NCBI RefSeq assembly: GCF_003002895.1 | Contig: NZ_PVTI01000015.1 | Span: forward strand, 26,894-90,893 | Source of the DNA: Knoellia remsis | GTDB taxonomy: Bacteria; Actinomycetota; Actinomycetes; Actinomycetales; Dermatophilaceae | Direction of reading: 5' to 3' | DNA: 64,000 nucleotides | Shown: piece after piece, positions 17,281 through 25,704 of the stretch | How positions within the stretch are numbered: position 1 is the first letter of the stretch | Layout: every line of letters starts with the position of its first letter | Made by a program: the position numbers and the translations under genes | Notes under the pieces: model-generated | Databases searched by the model: none | What the model was told of the DNA's origin: nothing | The model's input: only the letters and a program-made list of their open reading frames with translations

Positions 17281-17799
17281 ATGAGCGACGACATGGCGGT
17301 CGAGAGCCCTGAGGACGAGCGGGTTCGCACCTTCTGGGACATCGCGCGAGCGCAGGCGCGGCTCAACGCCGTCCCGGCGTACTTCGGGCCGAACGCGCTC
17401 GACTCGGTCCCGCCGCCGGCATGGTCGTTCGGCGCCACCGACGCCCAGGCGGACGAGCTGCTCGCCCTCGTGCTGACCGGCGCGAAGACGGCCACCGCCG
17501 GGGCCCTGTGGGACTACGAGGCCGAGGGCGAGGCCCTGCCGTCACGCGGCGCTCTGGCGATCGTCGTCGACGGGTCGGGCCGTCCGCGTGCCCTCATCGA
17601 GACGACGTCGGTGGAGATCGTGCCGTTCGACGAGGTGTCCGCGGAGCATGCGCGGCTCGAGGGTGAGGGCGACCTGTCGCTCGAGCATTGGCGCGAGGTG
17701 CACGAGCGGTTCTTCACGCAGAACGCGACCCACGACCGCGGGTTCGCGCGGGACATGCCGGTCGCGCTCGAGCGCTTCCGCGTCCTCTACGCCGACTGA
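17281..17799 (+). CDS. ASCH domain protein
   Basis: A protein of 172 residues with an ASCH (PUA-like beta-barrel) fold. Visible features are FGATDAQADELLALVLTGAKTATAGALWDYE, with the GxKxxT-like box, then LIETTSVEIVPFDEVSAEHARLEGEGD and a closing WREVHERFF. ASCH proteins bind nucleic acid or act as amidohydrolases on modified cytidines (YqfB type); which applies here is unknown. It is a single gene, convergent with the next. Confidence 0.8.
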   Translation: MSDDMAVESPEDERVRTFWDIARAQARLNAVPAYFGPNALDSVPPPAWSFGATDAQADELLALVLTGAKTATAGALWDYEAEGEALPSRGALAIVVDGSGRPRALIETTSVEIVPFDEVSAEHARLEGEGDLSLEHWREVHERFFTQNATHDRGFARDMPVALERFRVLYAD

Positions 17800-17803
17800 C
17801 CGG

Positions 17804-17830
17804 GGTCCCGATCTCACCCCATTGGACGCT
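17804..17830. repeat. CAATTGG-family intergenic element, diverged copy
   Basis: GTCCCGATCTCACCCCATTG followed by GACGCTT lies in the 43-bp gap between two convergent genes. It differs at few positions from the copies at 63931 and 63974 and may act as a shared terminator or end region. Confidence 0.6.
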
Positions 17831-17842
17831 TCGGGACTCTCG

Positions 17843-18607
17843 TCACCGGTCGATGGTGTCGCGCGCGGTCACGAGTGATGGGCCGTACCACGTGATGAGC
17901 CGACCGCTCACGAGCCGGGTTCCGATGTGCGAGAACGCCTCCGGCCCATCGTCGGCGGTGAAGACGTAGGGCTCGTCGGGCAGCAGCGCGACGTCGGCGA
18001 GAGCCGTGTCATCGAGGTCGGCGAGGTCCGCGTGCGGATAGCGGCCCTCGGCACCGGAAGGTGCGCGGACGGCATACCCGAGACGCGCGAGCAGGTCGGC
18101 CGTGAAGGTGGGCTGCGCGACGACCATCCACGGGTCGCGCCAGATCGGCACGACGACACGGGTGTGGGGCTTCGGGACGGGGCCGGACCAGAGGCGGTCC
18201 GCGTCGTCGAGCCACGCCGGCGCGGGCCAGCCGCACGCGTCGACGAGCAGGCGGCGCATCGAGGTGAGCGCCTGCGGCACCGTCTCGATGTCGGTGACCG
18301 AGACCGGTATGCCGTCCGCGCGCAGGCGTTCGACGTCCAGCTCGCGGTTCTCCTCCTTGTTCGCGATGACGAGGTCGGGGGTGAGGTCGGCGATGGCGCG
18401 GCGGTCGGGGTTCTTGGTGCCGCGGACGCGGGGCACGTCGAGGTCGGCGGGGTGGGTGCACCAGTCGGTCGCGCCGACGAGGGCGTCGCGATGCGTCGCG
18501 GCGACGGCCTCGGTGAGCGAGGGCACGAGTGAGACGACACGGGCGACGGGCCCCTCGGGCAGGTTGACCTCGTGGCCGAGGTCGTCCGCGAGGGTGCGGG
18601 CCATCAT
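17843..18607 (-). CDS. Helical-backbone metal receptor (BtuF/FecB-like), no signal peptide
   Basis: A protein of 254 residues resembling cobalamin/siderophore-binding proteins: VVSLVPSLTEAVAA, LVGATDWCTHPADL, RVRGTKNPDRRAIADLTPDLVIANKEENR and a C-terminal lobe with LITWYGPSLVTARD. It lacks an export signal and any ABC permease neighbour, so it is probably a cytoplasmic member of this fold. Such orphans are common in Actinobacteria and have unknown ligands. The methyltransferase gene upstream ends 8 bp before it and may be co-transcribed. Confidence 0.78.
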   Translation of the reverse strand: MMARTLADDLGHEVNLPEGPVARVVSLVPSLTEAVAATHRDALVGATDWCTHPADLDVPRVRGTKNPDRRAIADLTPDLVIANKEENRELDVERLRADGIPVSVTDIETVPQALTSMRRLLVDACGWPAPAWLDDADRLWSGPVPKPHTRVVVPIWRDPWMVVAQPTFTADLLARLGYAVRAPSGAEGRYPHADLADLDDTALADVALLPDEPYVFTADDGPEAFSHIGTRLVSGRLITWYGPSLVTARDTIDR

Positions 18608-18614
18608 GGTGACC

Positions 18615-19301
18615 TCAGGCCCGACCGACGGCGAGGAACATCGAGAAGGTCCCTCGACCTTGGTCGTCGCCGCCGAGCTCCTTCTCGACCGAGCCGGCGT
18701 CGGTCAGGGTGACATCGCGGAATCCGTTGGCGCGCAGGCGTTCTGCGAAGCTGTCTCGGTCGAAGCCGTGGTGGCCGTCGAAGTCATCATGATGCGCGTG
18801 GAAGGCCCCGGCACGGTCGTCGTCGAGCTCGACGACGGCGAACCAACCGCCCGGCTCGAGGGTGTCGTGGACGCGGGCGAGCAGGTCGTCGATGCCGCGG
18901 ACGTGGTGCAGGGCAAGCTGGGACCAGACACCGTCGAAGGAGTCGGCCGGCGGCTCGTCGCTGAGGAGGTCGAGCCGCTGGGCGACGAGGCGGTCGGTGA
19001 GGCCGGCGCGCTCGATGTTGGCGCGGGCGACCTCGACCATCCCGGCGGAGGCATCGGTGACGAGGACGGAGCCGACGCGGTCGGCCAGCGCAAGGCTCAG
19101 CTGGCCGGTGCCGCCGCCGATCTCGAGGACACGCTCGGTGCCCTGCAGGTCGAGGGCGTCGGCGAGGAGTGCCGCGGTGGAGCGGGCGCGTTCGACCTTG
19201 GCCGGGTCGTCATCCCACGTCGCCGCCGCCTCGTCGAAGTGGCTGTGGCCGCGCCCATTGGGGTGGTCGACGTGGTCGTGGTCGTGGTCAGGGTGGCTCA
19301 T
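18615..19301 (-). CDS. Class I SAM-dependent methyltransferase
   Basis: A protein of 228 residues. Motif I is VLEIGGGTGQLSLALA (about residue 60), followed by VTDASAGMVEVAR and FDGVWSQLALHHVRGIDDLLARVHDTLEPGGWFAVVELD. This is a methyltransferase type 11/12 core. The N-terminus is His/Asp-rich (HPDHDHDHVDHPNGRGHSH), a possible metal-binding tail. The substrate is unknown. It overlaps functionally with nothing nearby except the BtuF-like gene downstream. Confidence 0.83.
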   Translation of the reverse strand: MSHPDHDHDHVDHPNGRGHSHFDEAAATWDDDPAKVERARSTAALLADALDLQGTERVLEIGGGTGQLSLALADRVGSVLVTDASAGMVEVARANIERAGLTDRLVAQRLDLLSDEPPADSFDGVWSQLALHHVRGIDDLLARVHDTLEPGGWFAVVELDDDRAGAFHAHHDDFDGHHGFDRDSFAERLRANGFRDVTLTDAGSVEKELGGDDQGRGTFSMFLAVGRA

Positions 19302-19333
19302 CGCTCCAGCCTGTCACCCGGCGCGCGCCCGCG

Positions 19334-20104
19334 TCAGCGGGGCGACATGCGGAGGGCGCCGTCCATGCGGATCGTCTCGCCGTTGAGGTAGTCGTGGTCG
19401 ACGATCGCGAGGGCGAGCTTGGCGTACTCCTCGGGCTTGGCGAGGCGCTGCGGGAACGGCACGCCCGCGGCGAGGCCGGCGCGGAACTCTTCGGAGACGG
19501 TCGCGAGCATTGGGGTCTCGACGATGCCGGGGGCGATGGTGCAGACGCGGATGCCGTACTGCGCGAGGTCGCGCGCGGCGGGGAGGGTGAGGCCGACGAT
19601 GCCGCCCTTGGACGAGCTGTATGCCGCCTGGCCCACCTGGCCGTCGAAGGCGGCGATGCTCGCGGTGTTGATGACGACGCCGCGCTGCCCGTTCTCGTCG
19701 GGCTCGGTCTGGGCGATGGCCTCCGCGGCGACGGTGAGGACGGTGAAGGAGCCGACGAGGTTGACCTCGATGATCTTGCGGTAGAGCGAAAGGTCGTGCG
19801 TGCCCTTCTTGCCGAGGATGCGGGCGCTCGGTCCGATACCGGCGCAGTTGACGACGATCCGGAGGGGGGCGCTGGCGTCGCCGCTCGCCTCGGTGACGGC
19901 GTCGCGAACTTGCTGCTCGTCGGTGACGTCGGTCGCGACGTAGGTGACCCCGTCGACGGCGGGGGCCTGCTCGATGCTCTGGGCGAGGTCGAGCGCGTAG
20001 ACGCTGGCACCCTGCGCGGCGAGGGCGGCGGCGGTGGCGGCGCCGAGGCCGGAGGCTCCGCCGGTGACGATGGCTGAGGTCGAGTCGATCTGCATGGGCG
20101 TCAT
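19334..20104 (-). CDS. Short-chain dehydrogenase, type II 3-hydroxyacyl-CoA dehydrogenase-like
   Basis: A protein of 256 residues. SDR hallmarks are the cofactor loop [16 protein letters not shown], and the catalytic Ser...Tyr-X3-Lys in [23 protein letters not shown]. The stretch through [30 protein letters not shown] closely follows the HSD10/type II 3-hydroxyacyl-CoA dehydrogenase pattern, so oxidation of branched or short 3-hydroxyacyl-CoA with NAD is likely. The true start may be the second ATG at 20095. It is a single gene with no Shine-Dalgarno visible. Confidence 0.85.
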   Translation of the reverse strand: MTPMQIDSTSAIVTGGASGLGAATAAALAAQGASVYALDLAQSIEQAPAVDGVTYVATDVTDEQQVRDAVTEASGDASAPLRIVVNCAGIGPSARILGKKGTHDLSLYRKIIEVNLVGSFTVLTVAAEAIAQTEPDENGQRGVVINTASIAAFDGQVGQAAYSSSKGGIVGLTLPAARDLAQYGIRVCTIAPGIVETPMLATVSEEFRAGLAAGVPFPQRLAKPEEYAKLALAIVDHDYLNGETIRMDGALRMSPR

Positions 20105-20205
20105 CTTGTCATCGCACCCGATGCACTCGGTCCTGGGTAGCGGACCTACTCCTCTGCACGCGCCGGCGACACGTTCCGCAGCCCTTCAATGGCACGGCGT
20201 CGGGC

Positions 20206-21399
20206 TCACCCACGGCGCGCTCGGGCAGCGAAGGCATCCAGTGCCTCGACAACGTCCGTGGCCACATAGACGACATTGCGTCGGGCGTCACCGCTCCTCT
20301 GCAGGATGCGGGCATCCACCAGCTGCCGGAGGGCGTTGTCAGCCGTGGGCTGAGAGATGCCCGCGCGCTCCTGGAGCGTCGCCGACGTGAGGGCCGGCTG
20401 GCTCAGCAACAGCGGCAGGACTCGCCAGACGGACGCGTGACGGCGCGCACTCACGCGACCGGACCACGCGGCATACACGGTCTCGAGATCACGCGCCAGG
20501 CGCCGACCGTTGTCGACGGCGGCGAATGCCGCGTGGGTGAACTGCGCGACGATCGGTCCCGGATCGCCCAGGCGATAGGCGGTGAGCGCGTCGAAGTACG
20601 CGTCCGTGTCCTTCAGCAGCCCCGCTGACACGGGCAGCGTCGTCCGGGTGGTGGCACCTCCTGCCTTCAGCAGCGCGTGCATGAGGGCCCGTCCCGTCCT
20701 GCCGTTGCCGTCGTTGAAGGGGTGGATCGTCTCGAACTGGGCGTGGGCAATCGCGACGTGCGTCAGGAGGGGAAGGTCGGTTCGTTCCGTGAAGACGCAC
20801 AGGTCATCGATGCCTGCCGCGACCCGGTCATGGTGCGGGGGGACGAAGAGTGCGCCATGGGGGGTCGGAGACGGCCCGATCCAGACCTGCTCGTCGCGAA
20901 ACCGGCCGGGGCGCGCGTAGTCCTCATCGCGCATGAGTGCCTCGTGGATGTCGAGGATCGCCTGAGGAGTGACGCGGTCGGCCAGGGCCACGGCGCGGTT
21001 CATCGCGTCGACATTGGCCGCGACGAGTGAGGCGTTGCTGCCGTATCTGGCCGCACCGATCTCGGCAAGGGCAAGGGCTCGCGCGCCCGTCGTGATGTTC
21101 TCGATCTGCGAGGACGACGCCGACTCGGTGCGCAGCAGGACCGAGGACAACGGCGCGAACTCGCTCGGGAACATCGCCGACAGCTCGGTGTCGAAGCGAG
21201 CGATCGCGTCTCGCGCGTCGTCGGCCTCGGCCGCCACGACGGAGTCGATGGCGAACTCCATGGTGGCGATGTCGGCCGGCACGGCAGCGGCATACGTCGG
21301 CTGGATCCTGGCTCGCTGAGCTCGCGACAGCGGCTGCTCGGACGTCGGCTCCCAGCGGATCTCTTCCCACCGGAGCGCCAGTGCAGCGGCATCAGCCAC
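20206..21399 (-). CDS. Fic-domain AMP-transferase with C-terminal winged helix
   Basis: A protein of 397 residues. The Fic motif HPFNDGNGRTGR lies near residue 225. The N-terminal region has the autoinhibitory motif SSQIEN (S-x-x-x-E-N), so this is a class II (intramolecularly inhibited) Fic. A Fic_N segment precedes it, and residues about 325-390 form a winged helix-turn-helix (TLQERAGISQPTADNALRQLVDA). Such proteins transfer AMP to a target and often regulate their own gene. The start is GTG 21399; an inverted repeat lies upstream. No separate antitoxin is present, as expected for class II. Confidence 0.88.
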   Translation of the reverse strand: MADAAALALRWEEIRWEPTSEQPLSRAQRARIQPTYAAAVPADIATMEFAIDSVVAAEADDARDAIARFDTELSAMFPSEFAPLSSVLLRTESASSSQIENITTGARALALAEIGAARYGSNASLVAANVDAMNRAVALADRVTPQAILDIHEALMRDEDYARPGRFRDEQVWIGPSPTPHGALFVPPHHDRVAAGIDDLCVFTERTDLPLLTHVAIAHAQFETIHPFNDGNGRTGRALMHALLKAGGATTRTTLPVSAGLLKDTDAYFDALTAYRLGDPGPIVAQFTHAAFAAVDNGRRLARDLETVYAAWSGRVSARRHASVWRVLPLLLSQPALTSATLQERAGISQPTADNALRQLVDARILQRSGDARRNVVYVATDVVEALDAFAARARRG

Positions 21400-21430
21400 G
21401 ACGCCACCTCTCAGACGAGGGAGTTACATA

Positions 21431-21449
21431 GGGTTTCTCAAGTAAACCC
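21431..21449. promoter_or_regulatory. Inverted repeat upstream of the fic gene
   Basis: GGGTTT and AAACCC are 6-bp arms 7 bases apart, lying 32 bp before the GTG start in the only AT-rich stretch of the gap. It could be the operator for the Fic protein's own winged helix. Confidence 0.4.
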
Positions 21450-21497
21450 ATTTAACGCCGTCACGGCAAGTGACTTCGGGAGAGGACGGTGCCGGGC

Positions 21498-24400
21498 TCA
21501 GACGTTGCGGCGGTACTGGCCGCCGACCTCGAAGAACGCGTCCGTCACCTGCTGCAGGGTGCACACCCGCGCGGCATCCATGAGCACCGCGAACACGTTG
21601 TCGCCGTTCATCGCGGCCTCGCGCAGCCGCTGCAGCGCCGCTTCGGCCTCTTCGCGGTGCTCCTCGCGATAGGCCCGGACGCGCGTCAGCTGCGACTCCT
21701 TCTCGGCCTCCGACGCCCGCGCCAGCTCGATGTGCTGCGGGGTGCCGCCGTCGTCACCCGACGGCTTGCGGAAGGTGTTGACGCCGATGATCGGCAGCGA
21801 CCCGTCGTGCTTGCGGTGCTCGTAGAGCAGCGACTCGTCCTGGATCTTGCCGCGCTGGTAGCCGGTCTCCATCGCGCCGAGCACTCCCCCGCGCTCGTTG
21901 ATCCGGTCGAACTCCTCGAGGACGGCCGCCTCGACGAGGTCGGTGAGCTCGTCGATGACATAGGACCCCTGCAGCGGGTTCTCGTTCATCGCCAGCCCCC
22001 ACTCACGGTTGATGATGAGCTGGATCGCCAGCGCCCGCCGCACAGAGTCGGCGCTCGGCGTCGTCACGGCCTCGTCGAAAGCGTTGGTGTGCAACGAGTT
22101 CGCGTTGTCGTAGATCGCGATGAGCGCCTGCAGCGTCGTGCGGATGTCGTTGAAGTCCATCTCCTGCGCGTGCAGGCTCCGGCCACTCGTCTGCACGTGG
22201 TACTTGAGCTTCTGCGACCGCTCGTTCGCGCCGTACTTCTCCTTCATCGCGACCGCCCAGATGCGGCGCGCGACCCGGCCGATGACCGAGTACTCCGGGT
22301 CCATCCCGTTGGAGAAGAAGAACGACAGGTTCGGCGCGAAGTCGTTGATGTCCATCCCGCGCGCGAGATACGCCTCGACGTAGGTGAACCCGTTCGCGAG
22401 GGTGAACGCGAGCTGGCTGATGGGGTTCGCCCCGGCCTCGGCGATGTGGTAGCCGCTGATCGACACCGAGTAGAAGTTGCGCACCTTCTGCTCGATGAAC
22501 CACTCCTGGATGTCGGCCATCATCCGCAGCGAGAACTCCGTCGAGAACAGGCACGTGTTCTGCCCCTGGTCCTCCTTGAGGATGTCCGCCTGCACGGTGC
22601 CGCGCACCGTCGACAGCGCCTGTGCCCGTATGCCGTCCGCCTCCTCGGCGTTCGGCTCGCGCCCCTCGCGCTCGCTGAACTTCGCGACCTCGGCGTCGAT
22701 GACGGTGTTGAGGAAGAAGGCGAGGATCGTCGGAGCCGGGCCGTTGATCGTCATCGACACACTCGTCGACGGCGACGTGAGGTCGAACCCGTCGTAGAGC
22801 GCCTTCATGTCGTCGAGCGTCGCCACGGACACGCCGGAGGTGCCGACCTTGCCGTAGATGTCCGGACGCGGGTCGGGGTCGCGCCCGTAGAGCGTCACGG
22901 AGTCGAACGCCGTCGACAGGCGCGTCGCCGGCTGGCCCTCGGAGAGCAGCTTGAACCGCCGGTTCGTCCGGAACGGGTCGCCCTCCCCGGCGAACATGCG
23001 CGCCGGGTCCTCGTTGTCCCGCTTGAACGGGAAGACCCCCGCCGTGAACGGGAAGTACCCGGGCAGGTTCTCACGGCGGAGGAAGGTCACGAGGTCGCCG
23101 TTGTCGGCGAACGTCGGCACCGACACGCGGCGAATCTTGTTGCCGGACAACGACTCCTTGACCAGCGACGTGTGGAGCTCCTTGTCGCGGATCTTCACGA
23201 CCTGCTCGTCACCCGAGTATGCCTCCACGACTCCCGGCCAGCGCTCGATCGCCTCACCGACCTCGGTCGGCAGCTCCTTGCGTGCCTCCGCCAGCAGCCC
23301 GTCCACCGCATGGTCCTCGTACCCCGCGGCAGCCAGCTCGTCGTCCACGAACTCGAGCCGCTGCACGCGACGCGCCTGCGCGGCATACCTCTCGGTCTGC
23401 TCGTGGTAGCCGCGGACGGTGTCGGCGATCTCGGAGAGGTAGCGCACCCGCGAGGTCGGGACGACCTGGCGGATCGTCGACGAGTGCCGCACGTCGACCG
23501 TGGGCAGCACACCCTCGGCGAACTCAAGCCCCTTCTCCGACAACAGGTTTCGCAGCTCCTGGTAGAGCGCGGTCACTCCGTCGTCGTTGAACGTCGCGGC
23601 CGAGGTGCCGAAGACCGGCATGTCCTCGGGCTTCTTGCCGAACGCCTCCCGGTTGCGCACGAGCTGGCGCCCGACGTCGCGCAGCGCGTCCATCGCGCCG
23701 CGACGCTCGAACTTGTTGATGGCGACGACGTCGGCGAAGTCGAGCATGTCGATCTTCTCGAGCTGGCTCTGTGCGCCGAACTCCGGCGTCATGACATACA
23801 TCGACACGTCCGCGAACGGCACGATCGCGGCGTCGCCCTGACCGATGCCGGGGGTCTCGATGATGATGAGGTCGTATGCCGCGACCTTGAGGATCGTGAT
23901 GACGTCCTCGAGCGCTTCGGGCACCTCGCGGCCACCGCGGGTCGCGAGCGAGCGGAAGAAGATCCGGTCCCCGTCGAGGGAGTTCATCCGGATCCGGTCA
24001 CCGAGGAGGGCTCCACCACCGCGGCGCCGGGTCGGGTCGACGGCGACGACCGCGACGCGCAGCTTGTCCTGCTGGTCGACGCGCAGCCGGCGGACGAGCT
24101 CGTCCGTGAGGCTGGACTTGCCCGAACCGCCGGTGCCGGTGATGCCAAGGACGGGGACGTGCCGGCCCTCGGCGGCCTTCGTCAGCTCGGCCCGGTCGGC
24201 CTCCGAGAGCTTGCCCGTCTCAGCGCCGGTGATGGCCCGGGCCACGGCGGTGCGGTCCCCGGAAAGAACGGCGGACACGTCCGCCGCGCGGACGGCATAC
24301 AGGTCGGTGTCGGCATCCTTGACGACCTGGTTGATCATGCCGACGAGGCCCATCCGCTGGCCGTCCTCGGGACTGAAGATCGTGACCCCGGCGTCGCGCA

Positions 24401-24743
24401 GGCGGGCGATCTCGTCGGCGACGATGACACCGCCGCCACCGCCGACGACCTTGACGTGGCTCGCGCCGGCCTCGCGGAGGAGCTCGACGAGGTACTCGAA
24501 GTACTCGACGTGCCCGCCCTGGTACGACGAGACGGCGACCGCCTGCACGTCCTCCTCGATCGCCGCGTCGACGACCTCCTGCACGGAGCGGTTGTGGCCG
24601 AGGTGGATGACCTCGGCGCCCTGGCTCTGCATGATGCGCCGCATGATGTTGATCGACGCGTCGTGGCCGTCGAAGAGGCTCGAGGCGGTGACGATGCGCA
24701 CCGGGTTCGTGGGCACGTGCAGCTCGGGGGACGTCGCAGTCAT
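21498..24743 (-). CDS. icmF: Fused isobutyryl-CoA mutase/G-protein chaperone
   Basis: A protein of 1081 residues with the IcmF domain order. First comes a B12-binding domain (SLFDGHDASINIMRRI, with the axial histidine, and VVGGGGGVI; about 15-145). Next is a MeaB-type G domain (Walker A GTGGSGKSS, DPTRRRGGGALLGDRIRM, ETPGIGQGD, NKFERRG; about 200-420). Last is the mutase barrel (TSGRSLHAQEMDFNDIRTT and SYVIDELTDLVEAA). It interconverts isobutyryl-CoA and n-butyryl-CoA, or isovaleryl/pivalyl-CoA in variants, with its own G-protein protecting the cofactor. The start is ATG 24743; a TTG six bases earlier is also open. Confidence 0.95.
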   Translation of the reverse strand: MTATSPELHVPTNPVRIVTASSLFDGHDASINIMRRIMQSQGAEVIHLGHNRSVQEVVDAAIEEDVQAVAVSSYQGGHVEYFEYLVELLREAGASHVKVVGGGGGVIVADEIARLRDAGVTIFSPEDGQRMGLVGMINQVVKDADTDLYAVRAADVSAVLSGDRTAVARAITGAETGKLSEADRAELTKAAEGRHVPVLGITGTGGSGKSSLTDELVRRLRVDQQDKLRVAVVAVDPTRRRGGGALLGDRIRMNSLDGDRIFFRSLATRGGREVPEALEDVITILKVAAYDLIIIETPGIGQGDAAIVPFADVSMYVMTPEFGAQSQLEKIDMLDFADVVAINKFERRGAMDALRDVGRQLVRNREAFGKKPEDMPVFGTSAATFNDDGVTALYQELRNLLSEKGLEFAEGVLPTVDVRHSSTIRQVVPTSRVRYLSEIADTVRGYHEQTERYAAQARRVQRLEFVDDELAAAGYEDHAVDGLLAEARKELPTEVGEAIERWPGVVEAYSGDEQVVKIRDKELHTSLVKESLSGNKIRRVSVPTFADNGDLVTFLRRENLPGYFPFTAGVFPFKRDNEDPARMFAGEGDPFRTNRRFKLLSEGQPATRLSTAFDSVTLYGRDPDPRPDIYGKVGTSGVSVATLDDMKALYDGFDLTSPSTSVSMTINGPAPTILAFFLNTVIDAEVAKFSEREGREPNAEEADGIRAQALSTVRGTVQADILKEDQGQNTCLFSTEFSLRMMADIQEWFIEQKVRNFYSVSISGYHIAEAGANPISQLAFTLANGFTYVEAYLARGMDINDFAPNLSFFFSNGMDPEYSVIGRVARRIWAVAMKEKYGANERSQKLKYHVQTSGRSLHAQEMDFNDIRTTLQALIAIYDNANSLHTNAFDEAVTTPSADSVRRALAIQLIINREWGLAMNENPLQGSYVIDELTDLVEAAVLEEFDRINERGGVLGAMETGYQRGKIQDESLLYEHRKHDGSLPIIGVNTFRKPSGDDGGTPQHIELARASEAEKESQLTRVRAYREEHREEAEAALQRLREAAMNGDNVFAVLMDAARVCTLQQVTDAFFEVGGQYRRNV

Positions 24744-24752
24744 ACCCAAAAT

Positions 24753-24769
24753 AGTAGGACGTCCAACTA
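24753..24769. promoter_or_regulatory. Palindromic operator candidate upstream of icmF
   Basis: An AGT-A-GGACGTCC-A-ACT palindrome (perfect except one symmetric pair) sits 10-26 bp before the icmF ATG, within AT-rich promoter-like sequence. Its symmetry and length fit a TetR-family repressor site. No TetR gene is beside it. Confidence 0.5.
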
Positions 24770-24810
24770 ATACTGGGAAGTCACCAGCAACGCGACGCCG
24801 CGGGCGCCTG

Positions 24811-24978
24811 TCAGATGCCGCCGCCCCAGTGCTTGTCCCGTACCGCCTGGCCCCGAGCGATGGCGCTCTCGACGGTGTCAGTGGAGGGGCTACCGCTCAC
24901 GCCGGTGCTGCCGCGTCGACCCAGCCACCAGGCCGTCACGGCGATGAGGACGACGATGCCCAAGACGATCCACCACAT
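24811..24978 (-). CDS. 55-residue single-pass membrane protein
   Basis: Starting at ATG 24978, the protein opens with a membrane helix (MWWIVLGIVVLIAVTAWWLG), followed by a basic RRG stop-transfer and a polar tail containing TVESAIARGQAVRDKHWGGG. A longer frame to 25083 is open but covers the preceding gene. It starts 4 bp after the stop of another 56-residue membrane protein with a similar helix-RRG-tail design and a GGGG-type end, so the two may be related or partners. Function unknown. Confidence 0.65.
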   Translation of the reverse strand: MWWIVLGIVVLIAVTAWWLGRRGSTGVSGSPSTDTVESAIARGQAVRDKHWGGGI

Positions 24979-24982
24979 GGGG

Positions 24983-25153
24983 TCAGGCGCCTCCGCCGCC
25001 GCCCAACCAGTTCTGCTGCTGGTGCGGACTGCGGCCGAGCTCGCCGGCCTCCGTGTCCGAGTGACCGCTCGAGCCGAGCCCACCCGAGCCGCGGCGCCAC
25101 AGGATGATGGCGAGCACGGCGACGATGACGACCAGTGCGATGAGGACCTTCAT
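24983..25153 (-). CDS. 56-residue single-pass membrane protein, translationally coupled to aroQ
   Basis: From ATG 25153 the frame gives MKVLIALVVIVAVLAIILWR, then RRGSGG, a polar part rich in G, S, H and Q, and an end of NWLGGGGGA before TGA at 24985-24983. It has one N-terminal transmembrane helix and a basic stop-transfer. The ATG overlaps the aroQ stop (ATGA), strong support that it is translated. It is too short for most gene finders. Function unknown; the order aroQ, this gene, the 55-residue gene looks like one operon. Confidence 0.7.
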   Translation of the reverse strand: MKVLIALVVIVAVLAIILWRRGSGGLGSSGHSDTEAGELGRSPHQQQNWLGGGGGA

Positions 25154-25596
25154 GACGTACTCCCCTGCTCGGCGACCCAGCTGATGGCCTCAGCGTAGCC
25201 CTGCACGCCCCGGCCGATGATCTGTTCGTCGGTCACGGCGGTGAGGTAGCTGTGCCGCCGGAACTCCTCGCGCGCGTGGATGTCGCTGATGTGCACCTCG
25301 ACCCGCGGCACGGTCACCGCCGCCAGCGCGTCGTGCAGCGCCACCGAGGTGTGCGTGTAGCCGGCCGCGTTGATGACGATGCCCGCGATGCCACGGCGCC
25401 CCTCCTGCACCCAGTCGACGAGCGTGCCCTCGTGGTTGCTCTGCCGGAAGTCGAGCGTCAGCCCGGCCACCTCGCACGCCGCGCGGCACAGCTCCTCGAC
25501 GTCGGCGAGGGTGTCGCTGCCGTAGACCTCGGGCTGCCGCTCACCGAGGAGGTTGAGGTTCGGGCCGTTGAGGACGAGCACGGTCGTCGAGTCCAT
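25150..25596 (-). CDS. aroQ: Type II 3-dehydroquinate dehydratase
   Basis: A protein of 148 residues, the normal size. Key motifs are VLVLNGPNLNLLGERQPEVYG (with the active-site Asn and Arg, and the Tyr in EVYG), RQSNHEGTLVDW, INAAGYTHTSVALHDAL and EVHISDIHAREEFRRHS. It dehydrates 3-dehydroquinate in the shikimate pathway. The ATG at 25596 is used; the open frame before it is repeat sequence. It stands apart from other aro genes and is followed, with an ATGA overlap, by two microproteins. Confidence 0.95.
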   Translation of the reverse strand: MDSTTVLVLNGPNLNLLGERQPEVYGSDTLADVEELCRAACEVAGLTLDFRQSNHEGTLVDWVQEGRRGIAGIVINAAGYTHTSVALHDALAAVTVPRVEVHISDIHAREEFRRHSYLTAVTDEQIIGRGVQGYAEAISWVAEQGSTS

Positions 25597-25601
25597 GCGG
25601 T

Positions 25602-25641
25602 GAGTATGCCGTCCGCTCGCCGAGTAGGCCGTCCGCTCGCC
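25602..25641. repeat. Two tandem 20-bp units of the GTATGCCGTCCGCTCGCC motif
   Basis: Units 25602-25621 and 25622-25641 match at 19 of 20 positions. They lie immediately upstream of aroQ, where its ribosome-binding and promoter signals should be. Confidence 0.8.
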
Positions 25642-25661
25642 GTCGCCGTTCGCGCCGCTCC

Positions 25662-25685
25662 CGTTCAATTGGTGAGTTTTTCCCG
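25662..25685. repeat. CAATTGG-type intergenic element
   Basis: GTTCAATTGGTGAGTTTTTC lies 20 bp past the stop of the histidine kinase fusion gene and nearly matches the copy at 5718-5741. Both are found just beyond the stop codon of the upstream gene in the same orientation. Confidence 0.65.
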
Positions 25686-25704
25686 CGAGCAGCGCGTATG
25701 CCGG

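Noticed and set aside
21489..24770. Plus-strand open frame of 1093 codons opposite icmF
   Set aside because: It is the antisense shadow of icmF in a high-GC region, with very biased composition (R, V, D, L) and no recognisable domain.
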